A stretch of 9,028 nucleotides of DNA from UBA724 sp964229545 (GTDB lineage Bacteria > Bacteroidota > Bacteroidia > Flavobacteriales > Flavobacteriaceae): assembly GCA_964229545.1 (NCBI GenBank), contig CAXRDP010000072.1, forward strand, positions 1 through 9,028, in the 5' to 3' direction. Under the pieces are notes generated by a model, which ran no database searches, was not told where the DNA came from, and saw only the letters and a list, made by a program, of their open reading frames with translations. The position numbers and the translations under genes are program-made. This document shows, piece after piece, positions 1 to 7,019 of the stretch. Numbering within the stretch: the first letter of the stretch is position 1; each line of letters starts with the position of its first letter.

Positions 1-485
1 TACAAGACCCCTAGAACCACCCAAGGCATATATCCCATAGCCAGGGCTTTGGTGTTGTGCCCTACCCCCAAAATGATAATGAGATAGGTCGAAAAGCCAA
101 AAGCCACTGCACCCAACACAGCTGTAGGCTTGGAAACTTTAAAAAAGAGTGCCAAAAAATAAAATCCAACCAAGTAAACAAACAGAAAGTCAGCTGGTCG
201 TGGCAAAAAACGGATCAGATCGTCTATTTGTCCTACAAGATCATAGGCGTGTTTGGAAACAATTTGATAGGTAGGCATACCCCCAAAAGCATTGTCTATC
301 CAATAAGGTTCTTCCTTAAAAGTGGAACGGTGCTCCAATATTTGGCGTTGCATCCCTTTGAACTGTACAATATCAGACTGGAAAACCGTTTTTCCACTCA
401 ACACAGGATAGAAATACCCTAATGATAATACAATAAAAACCCCGATGGAAATGAGGTGTGCCAGAAAGGGTTTTAAGATGCGCAT
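1..485 (-). CDS. YfhO-like multi-spanning membrane protein, N-terminal part (runs off left edge)
   Basis: The minus strand is open from an ATG at 485 to the window edge, giving the first 161 residues. An in-frame TGA two codons upstream fixes this ATG as the earliest start. The protein begins with a short basic stretch and a membrane segment at about residues 9-28. A soluble loop follows that carries QSDIVQFKGM (36-45) and YWIDNAFGGMPTYQ (61-74). Hydrophobic segments then lie at about 97-116 and 121-141, and GHNTKALAMGYMP sits at 142-154. The SD-Q-GM, FGGMPTYQ and GHNTKA motifs are ones I recognise from the large Bacteroidota YfhO-like proteins, which are often 800 residues or more and relate to polytopic glycosyltransferase-type enzymes of the cell envelope. 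The substrate is not known for this branch. The gene is divergent from the barrel gene, with a 67-bp shared upstream region and a TATTTTTG box 4 nt before its ATG. Family assignment is fairly sure; function is not. Confidence 0.85.
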   Translation of the reverse strand, partial: MRILKPFLAHLISIGVFIVLSLGYFYPVLSGKTVFQSDIVQFKGMQRQILEHRSTFKEEPYWIDNAFGGMPTYQIVSKHAYDLVGQIDDLIRFLPRPADFLFVYLVGFYFLALFFKVSKPTAVLGAVAFGFSTYLIIILGVGHNTKALAMGYMPWVVLGVL

Positions 486-489
486 GCTT

Positions 490-497
490 CAAAAATA
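490..497 (-). promoter_or_regulatory. Putative -7 promoter element of the YfhO-like gene
   Basis: On the minus strand the sequence reads TATTTTTG, an exact match to the Bacteroidota -7 consensus TAnnTTTG, followed by AAGC and then the ATG at 485. I see no convincing -33 TTG at the usual 19-23 bp spacing. If the box is used, the transcript would begin at or beside the start codon. Confidence 0.5.
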
Positions 498-504
498 CAA
501 CTCT

Positions 505-519
505 GTGCGCAATGCGCAC
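505..519. repeat. Perfect inverted repeat in the divergent promoter region (candidate operator)
   Basis: GTGCGCA-A-TGCGCAC is a 7+1+7 perfect palindrome between the YfhO-like gene and the barrel gene. It lies 7 bp upstream of the YfhO-like -7 box and 20 bp upstream of the barrel -7 box, so it overlaps the spacer or -33 region of both putative promoters. A third copy of its core, TGCGCA, lies at 479-484, inside the first codons of the YfhO-like gene. The position suits a shared repressor site, but no regulator is known. Confidence 0.4.
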
Positions 520-539
520 TACTGCTCAAGCATTTCTGT

Positions 540-547
540 TATCTTTG
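540..547 (+). promoter_or_regulatory. Putative -7 promoter element of the barrel/GNAT operon
   Basis: TATCTTTG matches TAnnTTTG exactly and is followed by ACCTA and the ATG at 553. No -33 TTG is visible at normal spacing. The position also supports the ATG at 553 as the true start, because translation from any upstream ATG would need a promoter further left, inside the YfhO-like gene. Confidence 0.5.
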
Positions 548-552
548 ACCTA

Positions 553-1635
553 ATGCAGTTCTCACAAAGGTTTTTGATTGTTTCTCTTCTGCTAATCAGT
601 CTGCAAAGCTGGTCACAGTATACCCCTATCATTAACAGCAACCGTCCGGGTGCTTCTATGGGCGCTTTTGGTGTGGGTCCGGGTGTCTATCAAGTGGAGT
701 GGGGAAACGCTTACAGAAATGGGACATTTCAAAAGCTGGCCGATGCCTCATACAGTGGACTGGGAACGACCATCCATCTGCGTACAGGATTATTTTTGGA
801 AACCTTTGAGCTGATATATCAACTTGACTTTCAATCGGATGAATTGCAATTCCAAAACCGTTCAGGGTTGAAAAATGGTCGGAGAGCTGGGTTAAAAAAC
901 AATTCTATTGGGGTAAAATACATGCTTTTTGATCCTTTTAGAAATACAAAATGGTACAAACCCAACCTCTACAGTTGGAAAGCCAATCAAGGGATTCGAT
1001 GGATAGAACTCATCCCTGCAATTGCAGTCTATGGCGGATCAGAAGTGGTCTTTGAAGATAGTTTTCCCTATGCGGAATCCTTTAAACCTTTGTTTGACTT
1101 TGCTTTTGAGCAGTACAAGCAACCCATGTTTACTGGTACCTTTCAGCTCATTACCCAAAATCACTTGGCCAGTCATTGGGTATTGGTAACCAATTGGGGA
1201 ATGCGTTATTTCGGTTCAAAATATCCAAGTCGGTTTCATGCCATCAGCCTCACTGTAAACCTCAATGACAGGTGGTCTGCATTTGTGGAGGAGTTTGCAA
1301 CCAAAAGCGCCTTGTTTTCGGACGTAAGTATTTCAACGGGAATGGCGTATTTGCTGGGTAAAAACCTTCAGATTGACATCCACGCCTCAAGAACCCTCAA
1401 AGAAACGCCCATGTTGCTGGAAGCAGGCTTAGGACTGTCTTACAGATTGGACAGACATATAGACAAAGGGCAACCCCATGATCGAAAACTGCAAAAATCC
1501 ATACAATACAACAACAAAACATTTCGCCGGTCGGAGCGCAAAAGCGCACGTATGTTGCGAAAGAACAATAAACAATCTAAAAAACTCAATAAAGAACAAC
1601 GCCGTATAGAGCGCAAACTGAAACGCATCAAATGA
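553..1635 (+). CDS. Predicted outer-membrane transporter-like beta-barrel with a basic C-terminal tail
   Basis: The open frame begins further upstream, at 445, but I chose the ATG at 553. It gives a clean signal peptide (MQFSQRFLIVSLLLISLQS, cleavage near SWSQ/Y at about residue 22), it lies just after a -7 box, and the upstream residues are polar and overlap the divergent gene. The 360-residue product starts its mature part with NSNRPGASMGAFGVGPG, typical of Bacteroidota proteins annotated as 'transporter' (Phenol_MetA_deg-like barrels). Alternating hydrophobic strands continue to about residue 298 (GLGLSYRL). The last roughly 60 residues are low in hydrophobics, and 19 of the final 39 are K or R. 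The stop codon overlaps the ATG of the GNAT gene (ATGA), so the two are probably translationally coupled. The substrate is unknown, and the 'transporter' label rests on general resemblance only. Confidence 0.7.
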   Translation: MQFSQRFLIVSLLLISLQSWSQYTPIINSNRPGASMGAFGVGPGVYQVEWGNAYRNGTFQKLADASYSGLGTTIHLRTGLFLETFELIYQLDFQSDELQFQNRSGLKNGRRAGLKNNSIGVKYMLFDPFRNTKWYKPNLYSWKANQGIRWIELIPAIAVYGGSEVVFEDSFPYAESFKPLFDFAFEQYKQPMFTGTFQLITQNHLASHWVLVTNWGMRYFGSKYPSRFHAISLTVNLNDRWSAFVEEFATKSALFSDVSISTGMAYLLGKNLQIDIHASRTLKETPMLLEAGLGLSYRLDRHIDKGQPHDRKLQKSIQYNNKTFRRSERKSARMLRKNNKQSKKLNKEQRRIERKLKRIK

Positions 1636-2756
1636 TAGAGATTATTGAAGTTAAAAACGACAAAGACCTGAAGGATTTCCTTCTCTTCCCGTTTGATTTA
1701 TACAAAGATTGTGACGAATGGGTTCCGCCCATCACAGCCGAAGAAAAAGCCGTTTTTGACAAAGAGAAAAACCCGGTGTTTCAAAATGCAGACGCCCAGC
1801 TTTTTTTGGCCAAGCGCAACGGAAAAGTTTTGGGCCGTATTGCCGCTTTGATCAACTGGATTGAAATCAAAAAACAACAAAAACACAAAGTGCGGTTTGG
1901 GTGGTATGATGTGGTAGACGAAATAGAAGTAAGCAAAAAACTATTGGAAGCGGTTTCTGACTGGGGCAGAGCCCACAATATGCGCTATATGGAAGGCCCT
2001 ATGGGTTTTTCAAACATGGACAAGGCAGGACTACTGGTTGAGGGCTTTGAGTATAAAAACACCATGATCACTTGGTACCACTACCCTTACCAAAAGGAAC
2101 ACTTGGAGCAGTTGGGCTATAAAAAACAAGCTGAGTGGGTAGAGTTTCAAATCAAAATATTTGATAAAAAAGATGCCCCTGAAAAAGTGAAAAAATTCGC
2201 TACTGTCATAGCAGAGCGTTACAAACTCAAGCCCCTTGAATTTTCAAGCCGAAAAGCACTCCTGCCTTATGTAGATGAAATGTTTGATTTGCTCAACAAA
2301 ACCTATGACAAATTGCAGACTTTTGTGCCCATACAACCCCACCAAGTAGCGCATTACAAAGAAAAATATTTTCGATACATCCACCCAGACTTTATCAAAT
2401 GTGTGGCCGATGCCAATGGAAAGTTAGTCGCCTTTGCTATCACCATGCCCTCTTTTTCGGAAGCCCTTAAAAAAGTCAATGGTAAACTTTTCCCTTTTGG
2501 GTTTTTGCACATTCTCAAGGCCCAACGTATAAACCACAAAGCTTCCTTCTATCTGATTGGTATCGATCCAGAATACCAAAATAAAGGGGTGACAGCCATC
2601 ATCTTTCAAGGCATGCAGGACCTTTTCAACAAGCGTGGGATTACAGATGTGGAGACCAATCCCGAACTCGAAGAAAACAGTGCCATTCAAAAGATGTGGA
2701 AAAACTATGACCACAAACTCCACAAAAGACGCCGAACCTACAGGAAGGATTTATAA
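1632..2756 (+). CDS. GNAT-family acyltransferase-like protein (about 374 aa, cytoplasmic)
   Basis: The ATG at 1632 overlaps the preceding stop by 4 nt, and the protein has no signal peptide or membrane segment. The N-terminal half contains FLAKRNGKVLGRIAALIN (58-75), the usual GNAT core strand pair, and GPMGFSNMDKAGLLVEGFE (122-140), a block I recognise from long Bacteroidota and proteobacterial GNAT-like proteins related to YghO. The C-terminal half has YLIGIDPEYQNKGVTAIIF (307-325), which fits the acetyl-CoA-binding motif A (Q-x-x-G-x/A type), then ETNPELEENSAIQKMW (341-356), the typical motif B region. The protein thus looks like two GNAT-like lobes, with the C-terminal one best preserved. 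The C-terminus is basic (KLHKRRRTYRKDL). The acyl acceptor is unknown; related proteins are usually annotated only as hypothetical or N-acetyltransferase. Its link to the barrel gene suggests envelope work, but that is inference. Confidence 0.8.
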   Translation: MIEIIEVKNDKDLKDFLLFPFDLYKDCDEWVPPITAEEKAVFDKEKNPVFQNADAQLFLAKRNGKVLGRIAALINWIEIKKQQKHKVRFGWYDVVDEIEVSKKLLEAVSDWGRAHNMRYMEGPMGFSNMDKAGLLVEGFEYKNTMITWYHYPYQKEHLEQLGYKKQAEWVEFQIKIFDKKDAPEKVKKFATVIAERYKLKPLEFSSRKALLPYVDEMFDLLNKTYDKLQTFVPIQPHQVAHYKEKYFRYIHPDFIKCVADANGKLVAFAITMPSFSEALKKVNGKLFPFGFLHILKAQRINHKASFYLIGIDPEYQNKGVTAIIFQGMQDLFNKRGITDVETNPELEENSAIQKMWKNYDHKLHKRRRTYRKDL

Positions 2757-2768
2757 ACACGCATTTGT

Positions 2769-2776
2769 TATTTTTG
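2769..2776 (+). promoter_or_regulatory. Putative -7 promoter element of mnmE
   Basis: TATTTTTG matches TAnnTTTG exactly, inside the 24-nt gap between the GNAT stop and the mnmE ATG, and is followed by GCCC and ATG. No -33 TTG is visible at normal spacing. The box would give mnmE its own start of transcription, although it could also be read through from the upstream operon. Confidence 0.45.
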
Positions 2777-2780
2777 GCCC

Positions 2781-4154
2781 ATGACAGACACACACACCAT
2801 CGCCGCACTGGCCACACCCCCCGGTATGGGTGCCATCGCTGTGGTACGTCTGTCCGGTTCAGAAGCCGTTTCGATAGCTGACAGTGTGTTTCGGTCGGTT
2901 CGTGATAAAAAACTACAAGACCAACCCAGTCATACGGTACATTTAGGACATATTTACGATGGTGAAGTCATGGTAGACGAGGTATTGGTGAGCGTCTTTC
3001 ACGGGCCTCATTCATATACCGGTGAAAATGTGGTGGAAATTTCATGTCATGGATCTACCTATATCCAACAAAGATTGTTGCAAATCTTAATGGACAAAGG
3101 CGCAAAAATGGCTGAAGCCGGTGAGTTTACGCTTCGTGCTTTTTTGAATGGCAAAATGGACCTTACCCAAGCCGAAGCAGTAGCCGATCTGATTGCTAGT
3201 GAAGGTGCGGCAGCGCATCGCATGGCCATACAACAAATGCGGGGTGGCATCTCTGACCGATTGACAGCACTACGTGCCCAATTGGTGGAGTTTGCATCTT
3301 TGATTGAGTTGGAACTCGATTTTAGTGAGGAAGATGTGGCTTTTGCCGATCGTGCCGCTTTGGAAAAACTGCTCAACAACATTCAACATACACTTAAATC
3401 TTTGATCGACTCCTTTGCACTTGGCAACGCCATGAAAAACGGAGTTCCGGTGGCCATCGCAGGCAAGCCCAATGCTGGAAAATCTTCTTTGCTCAACGCA
3501 CTGCTGCAAGAAGACAAAGCCATTGTCTCAGACATCCCTGGAACGACACGTGACAGCATCGAAGACACCCTCTTTCTGGAAGGCATACAATTTAGGTTTA
3601 CAGACACTGCAGGACTTCGAGACACCCATGACAAAATCGAGGCGATCGGTGTAGAAAGAGCCAAAGACAAAATCGCTCAGTCGCAATTGTTACTCTATGT
3701 GGTAGACCCCACCCAAACCCCTGCCGAGGAAGTCCATGGCGAAATCGAGGATTTAGAAATAGACAACGTTCAAGTTTTGGTGGTCATCAATAAAGTAGAT
3801 TTGCTGTCTGAGTGTGACAAGCGAGCCTACTCAGCCTCTTTGACAGAACAAACGCATTTGTTTATTTCAGCACAAAGCCAACAAGGTTTGTCTGAACTAA
3901 AGCAACAACTTACAGATATGGTGCAAGGCGAATCATTTGACACCATCATTACCAACAACCGGCACTATGCCACCCTTAAAGACGCCCTCCAAGCCACTTT
4001 GGCCGTTCGAAAAGGACTTTCAGGAGGTTTGAGCAGTGACTTACTAGCTATAGACCTACGTACTACGCTAAACCATTTGGGAACCGTGACCGGAACGGTA
4101 TCTACAGACGAGCTACTGGGGAATATTTTTGCAAATTTTTGTATAGGTAAGTAG
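2781..4154 (+). CDS. mnmE: tRNA uridine-5-carboxymethylaminomethyl(34) synthesis GTPase MnmE
   Basis: The 457-residue product is full length for the family. MnmE works with MnmG to place the (carboxymethyl)aminomethyl group on the wobble uridine U34 of certain tRNAs, using a folate-derived one-carbon unit and GTP hydrolysis. The N-terminal folate-binding domain begins TIAALATPPGMGAIAVVRLSG (6-26) and includes GEFTLRAFLNGKMDL (114-128). The inserted G domain shows all signatures: P-loop GKPNAGKS (228-235), GTTRD (254-258), DTAG (275-278), NKVD (337-340) and a SAQ in place of the usual SAK/SAL at 363-365. The helical domain closes with FCIGK (453-457), including the conserved cysteine C454, so the 3' end is intact. 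The ATG at 2781 matches the family start. A decayed HTH gene follows 36-40 bp after the stop. Confidence 0.98.
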   Translation: MTDTHTIAALATPPGMGAIAVVRLSGSEAVSIADSVFRSVRDKKLQDQPSHTVHLGHIYDGEVMVDEVLVSVFHGPHSYTGENVVEISCHGSTYIQQRLLQILMDKGAKMAEAGEFTLRAFLNGKMDLTQAEAVADLIASEGAAAHRMAIQQMRGGISDRLTALRAQLVEFASLIELELDFSEEDVAFADRAALEKLLNNIQHTLKSLIDSFALGNAMKNGVPVAIAGKPNAGKSSLLNALLQEDKAIVSDIPGTTRDSIEDTLFLEGIQFRFTDTAGLRDTHDKIEAIGVERAKDKIAQSQLLLYVVDPTQTPAEEVHGEIEDLEIDNVQVLVVINKVDLLSECDKRAYSASLTEQTHLFISAQSQQGLSELKQQLTDMVQGESFDTIITNNRHYATLKDALQATLAVRKGLSGGLSSDLLAIDLRTTLNHLGTVTGTVSTDELLGNIFANFCIGK

Positions 4155-4193
4155 TTTTTCATTAATTTATTTGACATATTTCTAATAATAGGA

Positions 4194-4317
4194 ATGGATG
4201 TAAGCATTTCGAGAGTAAGTGAGCACCTCAACGGCAAAAGTGAACCCACCCTGAAAGTAGCCAGAAAAAATCAGGATTAAACTCAATATTGAGAACTCCG
4301 AGGTTTTAGGGATTTAA
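4194..4317 (+). pseudogene. Remnant of an XRE-type helix-turn-helix gene, frameshifted and 5'-truncated
   Basis: From 4194 the sequence reads MDVSISRVSEHLNGKSEPTL and continues KVARK, which looks like the recognition helix and following helix of an XRE/HTH_3 domain (xSxSRVSExLNGKSEPTLKVARK). The reading frame then hits TAA at 4278-4280. Removing one A from the run at 4265-4270 restores a sensible tail, KIRIKLNIENSEVLGI, ending at TAA 4315-4317; a KLNI-x-VLG ending is typical of small XRE regulators and antitoxins. Upstream, the same frame runs only about 13 codons back to the mnmE stop, with low-complexity residues (FFINLFDIFLII), so the first half of the domain is missing. I read this as a decaying fragment. 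A very short live peptide, or a one-base sequencing error in an already truncated gene, cannot be excluded. Confidence 0.6.
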
Positions 4318-4361
4318 ACATCAGGGCGGACACAAGGCAGAAGACCTTAGCGTAAGCTGAC

Positions 4362-4736
4362 TCAATGCTTGGTCATCTGTCCCAGCTTGGCGGTTTCTCC
4401 TTTTCGAACATACTGACAACACATGGGCAGCTCGTTGTAAACTTCGCTATCTGCTTTGTAATCGCGCGTATCGTGACCCGAAATAGCCACCGCAGCTTGT
4501 ACAGAGTCTAAATGCGTTTTACGGGCGTTGTATATCAATTGTAAATCGCCCGACTGAATGTTCCAATTGGCGTATTTTACACCGTTCACTTCAAGCGCTG
4601 CTTTTTCTATACGTGATTTACACATGCTACAATTCCCAAAAACCTCGACGTTGGAACGTTGATTTTTGGAAGGTAGGTCTTGAGCGACACCCATCAGGGG
4701 GAGCGCCATGCAAAGAGAAATAATTAGGGTTTTCAT
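4362..4736 (-). CDS. Exported heavy-metal-associated (HMA) domain protein
   Basis: The 124-residue product has a signal peptide (MKTLIISLCMALPLMGVAQ, cleavage near residue 19-20), so it should act in the periplasm or be exported, unlike cytosolic CopZ-type chaperones. The HMA fold is shown by VEVFGNCSMCKSRIEKAA (30-47), with C36 and C39 as the CxxC metal ligands, and by the following beta-alpha-beta pattern NWNIQSGDLQLIYNARK to about residue 73. The C-terminal part has GHDT (87-90) and ELPMCCQY (102-109) with vicinal cysteines C106-C107; this LP-x-CCxY block recurs in Bacteroidota exported HMA proteins. It is the last gene of the operon, 23 bp after the receptor. The likely role is to bind Cu(I) or a similar soft metal handed over at or after outer-membrane transport. 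The metal is inferred, not shown. Confidence 0.85.
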   Translation of the reverse strand: MKTLIISLCMALPLMGVAQDLPSKNQRSNVEVFGNCSMCKSRIEKAALEVNGVKYANWNIQSGDLQLIYNARKTHLDSVQAAVAISGHDTRDYKADSEVYNELPMCCQYVRKGETAKLGQMTKH

Positions 4737-4759
4737 GATGTTTTAAAATTAAAGTTTAT

Positions 4760-6967
4760 TTAAAAATTATATCGCATGCCTAGATAAAACATACTACCTA
4801 CAACAGGTGCATATACTTGTGTGGTATCAAAGGAAGCCGCAAATGGATCGTTGGCAGACACAATGGGGTCTGTTTGACGATAATCAAATGCGTTTTCAGC
4901 ACCTACATAAAATTCAAGTTCGGGTTTTGGGATATAGGTGACTTGGGTATTGACCAGTCCAAAAGGTTTGGATGTCAGCCCGTCGAGGTGGTTGGCCGTA
5001 GCTGGGACTCGCATGGCACCAGTGTAATGGTAGGTGCCATCCAATCGCCATTTGCTACCCACATAGCCCAAATTGGCAAAAAAACGATGTTCGGGCTGTA
5101 AGGGTTTTTGTTTGCGTCCCGATCTGTAATCCAACTGCACATCGTAGTACTTATAGGCCAAGCGCAAATTGACATCTCTAGCCAACTCACTGTCAAAACC
5201 CAACTGCACGCTATTGGCAAAACTATCGCCCTCAAGGTTGTAGAAACGAATGGCACTGGCGGTTTCCCAATCGACCACCACCTGATTGACAAACTCAGTG
5301 CGAAACACATCCAAGCTCAAACTCGAAGGCAGCTGCCACAAGTCAAAGCCTTTGATAAAGCTAAAGCCGTAGTTCCAAGAACGTTCTGGCAACAAGCCGA
5401 AACGGCTGTCAGACACATCGGGCACCTCTATGGTCCTAGAAGAAGCAAAAAGCTTTTGATTTTCACTAAAGATATTGGCAGTCTTTCGGCCACTACCCAC
5501 AGAAAACCGCAAGGTGGTCAGGTCGGAAAACTTATACCTCAAATGCACTCTGGGCGTAGCAAACCCTCCCAACTGGTTGTGATGGTCGTAGCGCAAACCC
5601 AGGGAGCCACTCAATTTTTCCAAACTGTCATAGGTGTATTCGAAATACCCTCCTACAGAACGGTCAATGCGGTTGTAAGAGTTGGTCAGCACTTGTTCTT
5701 TGTAAGCATCGTAAGCAACATTGAGACCAGTTTTAAACTTGTGTTTGGTGTTGCTAATAATGGAATTGAACAATACACTCCCATACCAACTTTGGTGATT
5801 GATGTCGTAAGTGCGTAAACCAAAATAGGAATCTTGGTCATGACGGCTGTGTGCCAACTGGAAGCCAATGCTTTCATATGGAATGGCAGGATTGACATAA
5901 CCCAGCTTAAAGGAAGCGTCGAGTCGGTCGGTAAAGATTTCACTTCCCCAAAAGCTAGTGGTGTCTTTATGCAAATCGGGGTCAAAATCGACCGATCCGA
6001 GTTGTTTTTGATCGCCCATCAATCTGAGGTTTAAAAAAGAAACAAAGCCTTTTTCAGCATCAATATACTGCCAACGGTTGAGCACATTCCATTGTTCAGA
6101 CAAAGGGTTGTCCAAAAAGCTGTCATTGTTGCGATCATTTTTTTGGTCGCGCTGGTTGAGGTGCACAAAAAGATTGGTCGATAGCTTGGATGAAACATCG
6201 GTCTTGGTGTGCAAATTGAGCTCCGAGCGTCCGTTGAATGATTGAAACAGATTGAGAAACAGCTTTTCACTGGTCAAAGGTTTTTTGAGTTCGGTATTGA
6301 TCTGGCCTGTCATGCTTTCAAAGCCATTGACCACACTGCCGGCCCCTTTGGTAATCTGCATACTTTCGACCCAAGTACCAGGTGTAAAACTCAAACCATA
6401 TACCTGAGAAGCACCACGTACCATGGGAATATTCTCTTCAGAAATCATCAGATAGGGACTGGCCAAGCCCATCATTTGTACTTGTTTGACACCAGTTAAG
6501 GCATCGTCAAAATTGACATCGATAGAGGGATTGGTTTCAAAACTCTCAGAAAGGTTGCAACAAGCTGCTTTGAGCAACTCATCACTACTCACATTGACAA
6601 TGTTCTGGGTTTCGAAATAGGATTTCTGAACGGTCTTTCGACGCTTGGAAATCACCACCTCATCCAGATTGTCGTCGGTTTGTGGGCGCATGGTGTGGTG
6701 AATCATCTTTCGGGTGTTGACCGTTAGTGTATCGGTTTTAAAGCCGATATATGAGAACACCAATTGGTTGGTGTCATCGACAGGAGTTACACGAAACTTA
6801 CCGGAAACATTGGAAATCGTACCGGTCGTTGTCCCGGCCCAATAGATATTGACGCCTTCGAGTGGACGTAGGTCTTGCCCCTCTTGAATGTGAACCATCC
6901 CGTTGATGGCTTGTTGTGCAGAGGCCACACAAACACTACATAGAAATACAATAATTTTTGAATACAT
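4760..6967 (-). CDS. TonB-dependent outer-membrane receptor with carboxypeptidase-regulatory-like N-terminal domain
   Basis: The 735-residue product is full length. The order is: signal peptide (about 1-18, VCVASAQQ); a CarboxypepD_reg-like beta-sandwich (about 20-95, LEGVNIYWAGTTTGTISNVSGKF then FSYIGFKTD); a TonB-box-like segment LDEVVISKRRK (101-111); the plug (about 115-230, with QMMGLASPYLMISEENIP, ITKGAGSVVNGFESMTGQIN); and a beta-barrel ending in the terminal aromatic YLGMRYNF. Such receptors use TonB-ExbBD energy to import scarce ligands. The plug carries adjacent cysteines C136-C137 (KAACCNLSES), which is uncommon for receptors in general but is what I recognise from the branch found beside HMA-domain genes. 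The gene lies 52 bp after the HYC_CC_PP-like gene and 23 bp before the HMA gene on the same strand. I see no -7 box near its ATG, consistent with co-transcription. A metal, most likely copper, or a metal complex is the favoured substrate by context only. Confidence 0.93.
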   Translation of the reverse strand: MYSKIIVFLCSVCVASAQQAINGMVHIQEGQDLRPLEGVNIYWAGTTTGTISNVSGKFRVTPVDDTNQLVFSYIGFKTDTLTVNTRKMIHHTMRPQTDDNLDEVVISKRRKTVQKSYFETQNIVNVSSDELLKAACCNLSESFETNPSIDVNFDDALTGVKQVQMMGLASPYLMISEENIPMVRGASQVYGLSFTPGTWVESMQITKGAGSVVNGFESMTGQINTELKKPLTSEKLFLNLFQSFNGRSELNLHTKTDVSSKLSTNLFVHLNQRDQKNDRNNDSFLDNPLSEQWNVLNRWQYIDAEKGFVSFLNLRLMGDQKQLGSVDFDPDLHKDTTSFWGSEIFTDRLDASFKLGYVNPAIPYESIGFQLAHSRHDQDSYFGLRTYDINHQSWYGSVLFNSIISNTKHKFKTGLNVAYDAYKEQVLTNSYNRIDRSVGGYFEYTYDSLEKLSGSLGLRYDHHNQLGGFATPRVHLRYKFSDLTTLRFSVGSGRKTANIFSENQKLFASSRTIEVPDVSDSRFGLLPERSWNYGFSFIKGFDLWQLPSSLSLDVFRTEFVNQVVVDWETASAIRFYNLEGDSFANSVQLGFDSELARDVNLRLAYKYYDVQLDYRSGRKQKPLQPEHRFFANLGYVGSKWRLDGTYHYTGAMRVPATANHLDGLTSKPFGLVNTQVTYIPKPELEFYVGAENAFDYRQTDPIVSANDPFAASFDTTQVYAPVVGSMFYLGMRYNF

Positions 6968-7019
6968 AATAATTTGGGTGTTATATAAAACTTAATTGAA
7001 CGAAAACAGGATTCGTCAA

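Noticed and set aside
57..422. Plus-strand open frame of 121 codons near the left edge
   Set aside because: It lies antisense to the YfhO-like gene, whose minus-strand translation shows clear family motifs; the plus-strand product is low in recognisable structure.
445..552. Upstream start at 445 for the barrel protein
   Set aside because: The extra 36 residues would hide the signal peptide, overlap the divergent gene, and precede the -7 box at 540-547.
3059..3670. Several overlapping minus-strand frames of 79-107 codons within mnmE
   Set aside because: They are antisense to a highly conserved gene, with serine-rich or low-complexity products typical of shadows.
4155..4193. Extension of mnmE by read-through of its TAG into the HTH remnant
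   Set aside because: The frame is shared by coincidence or past recombination; MnmE ends normally in FCIGK, so a fusion is not needed.
4354..4388. AAGCTG ... CAGCTT inverted repeat near the end of the HMA gene as a terminator
   Set aside because: The stem is only 6 bp with a 23-nt loop, has no T tract, and half lies in the coding region; too weak to call.
5108..5818. Plus-strand open frame of 236 codons
   Set aside because: It is fully antisense to the TonB-dependent receptor barrel, has no recognisable domain, and is a frame shadow.
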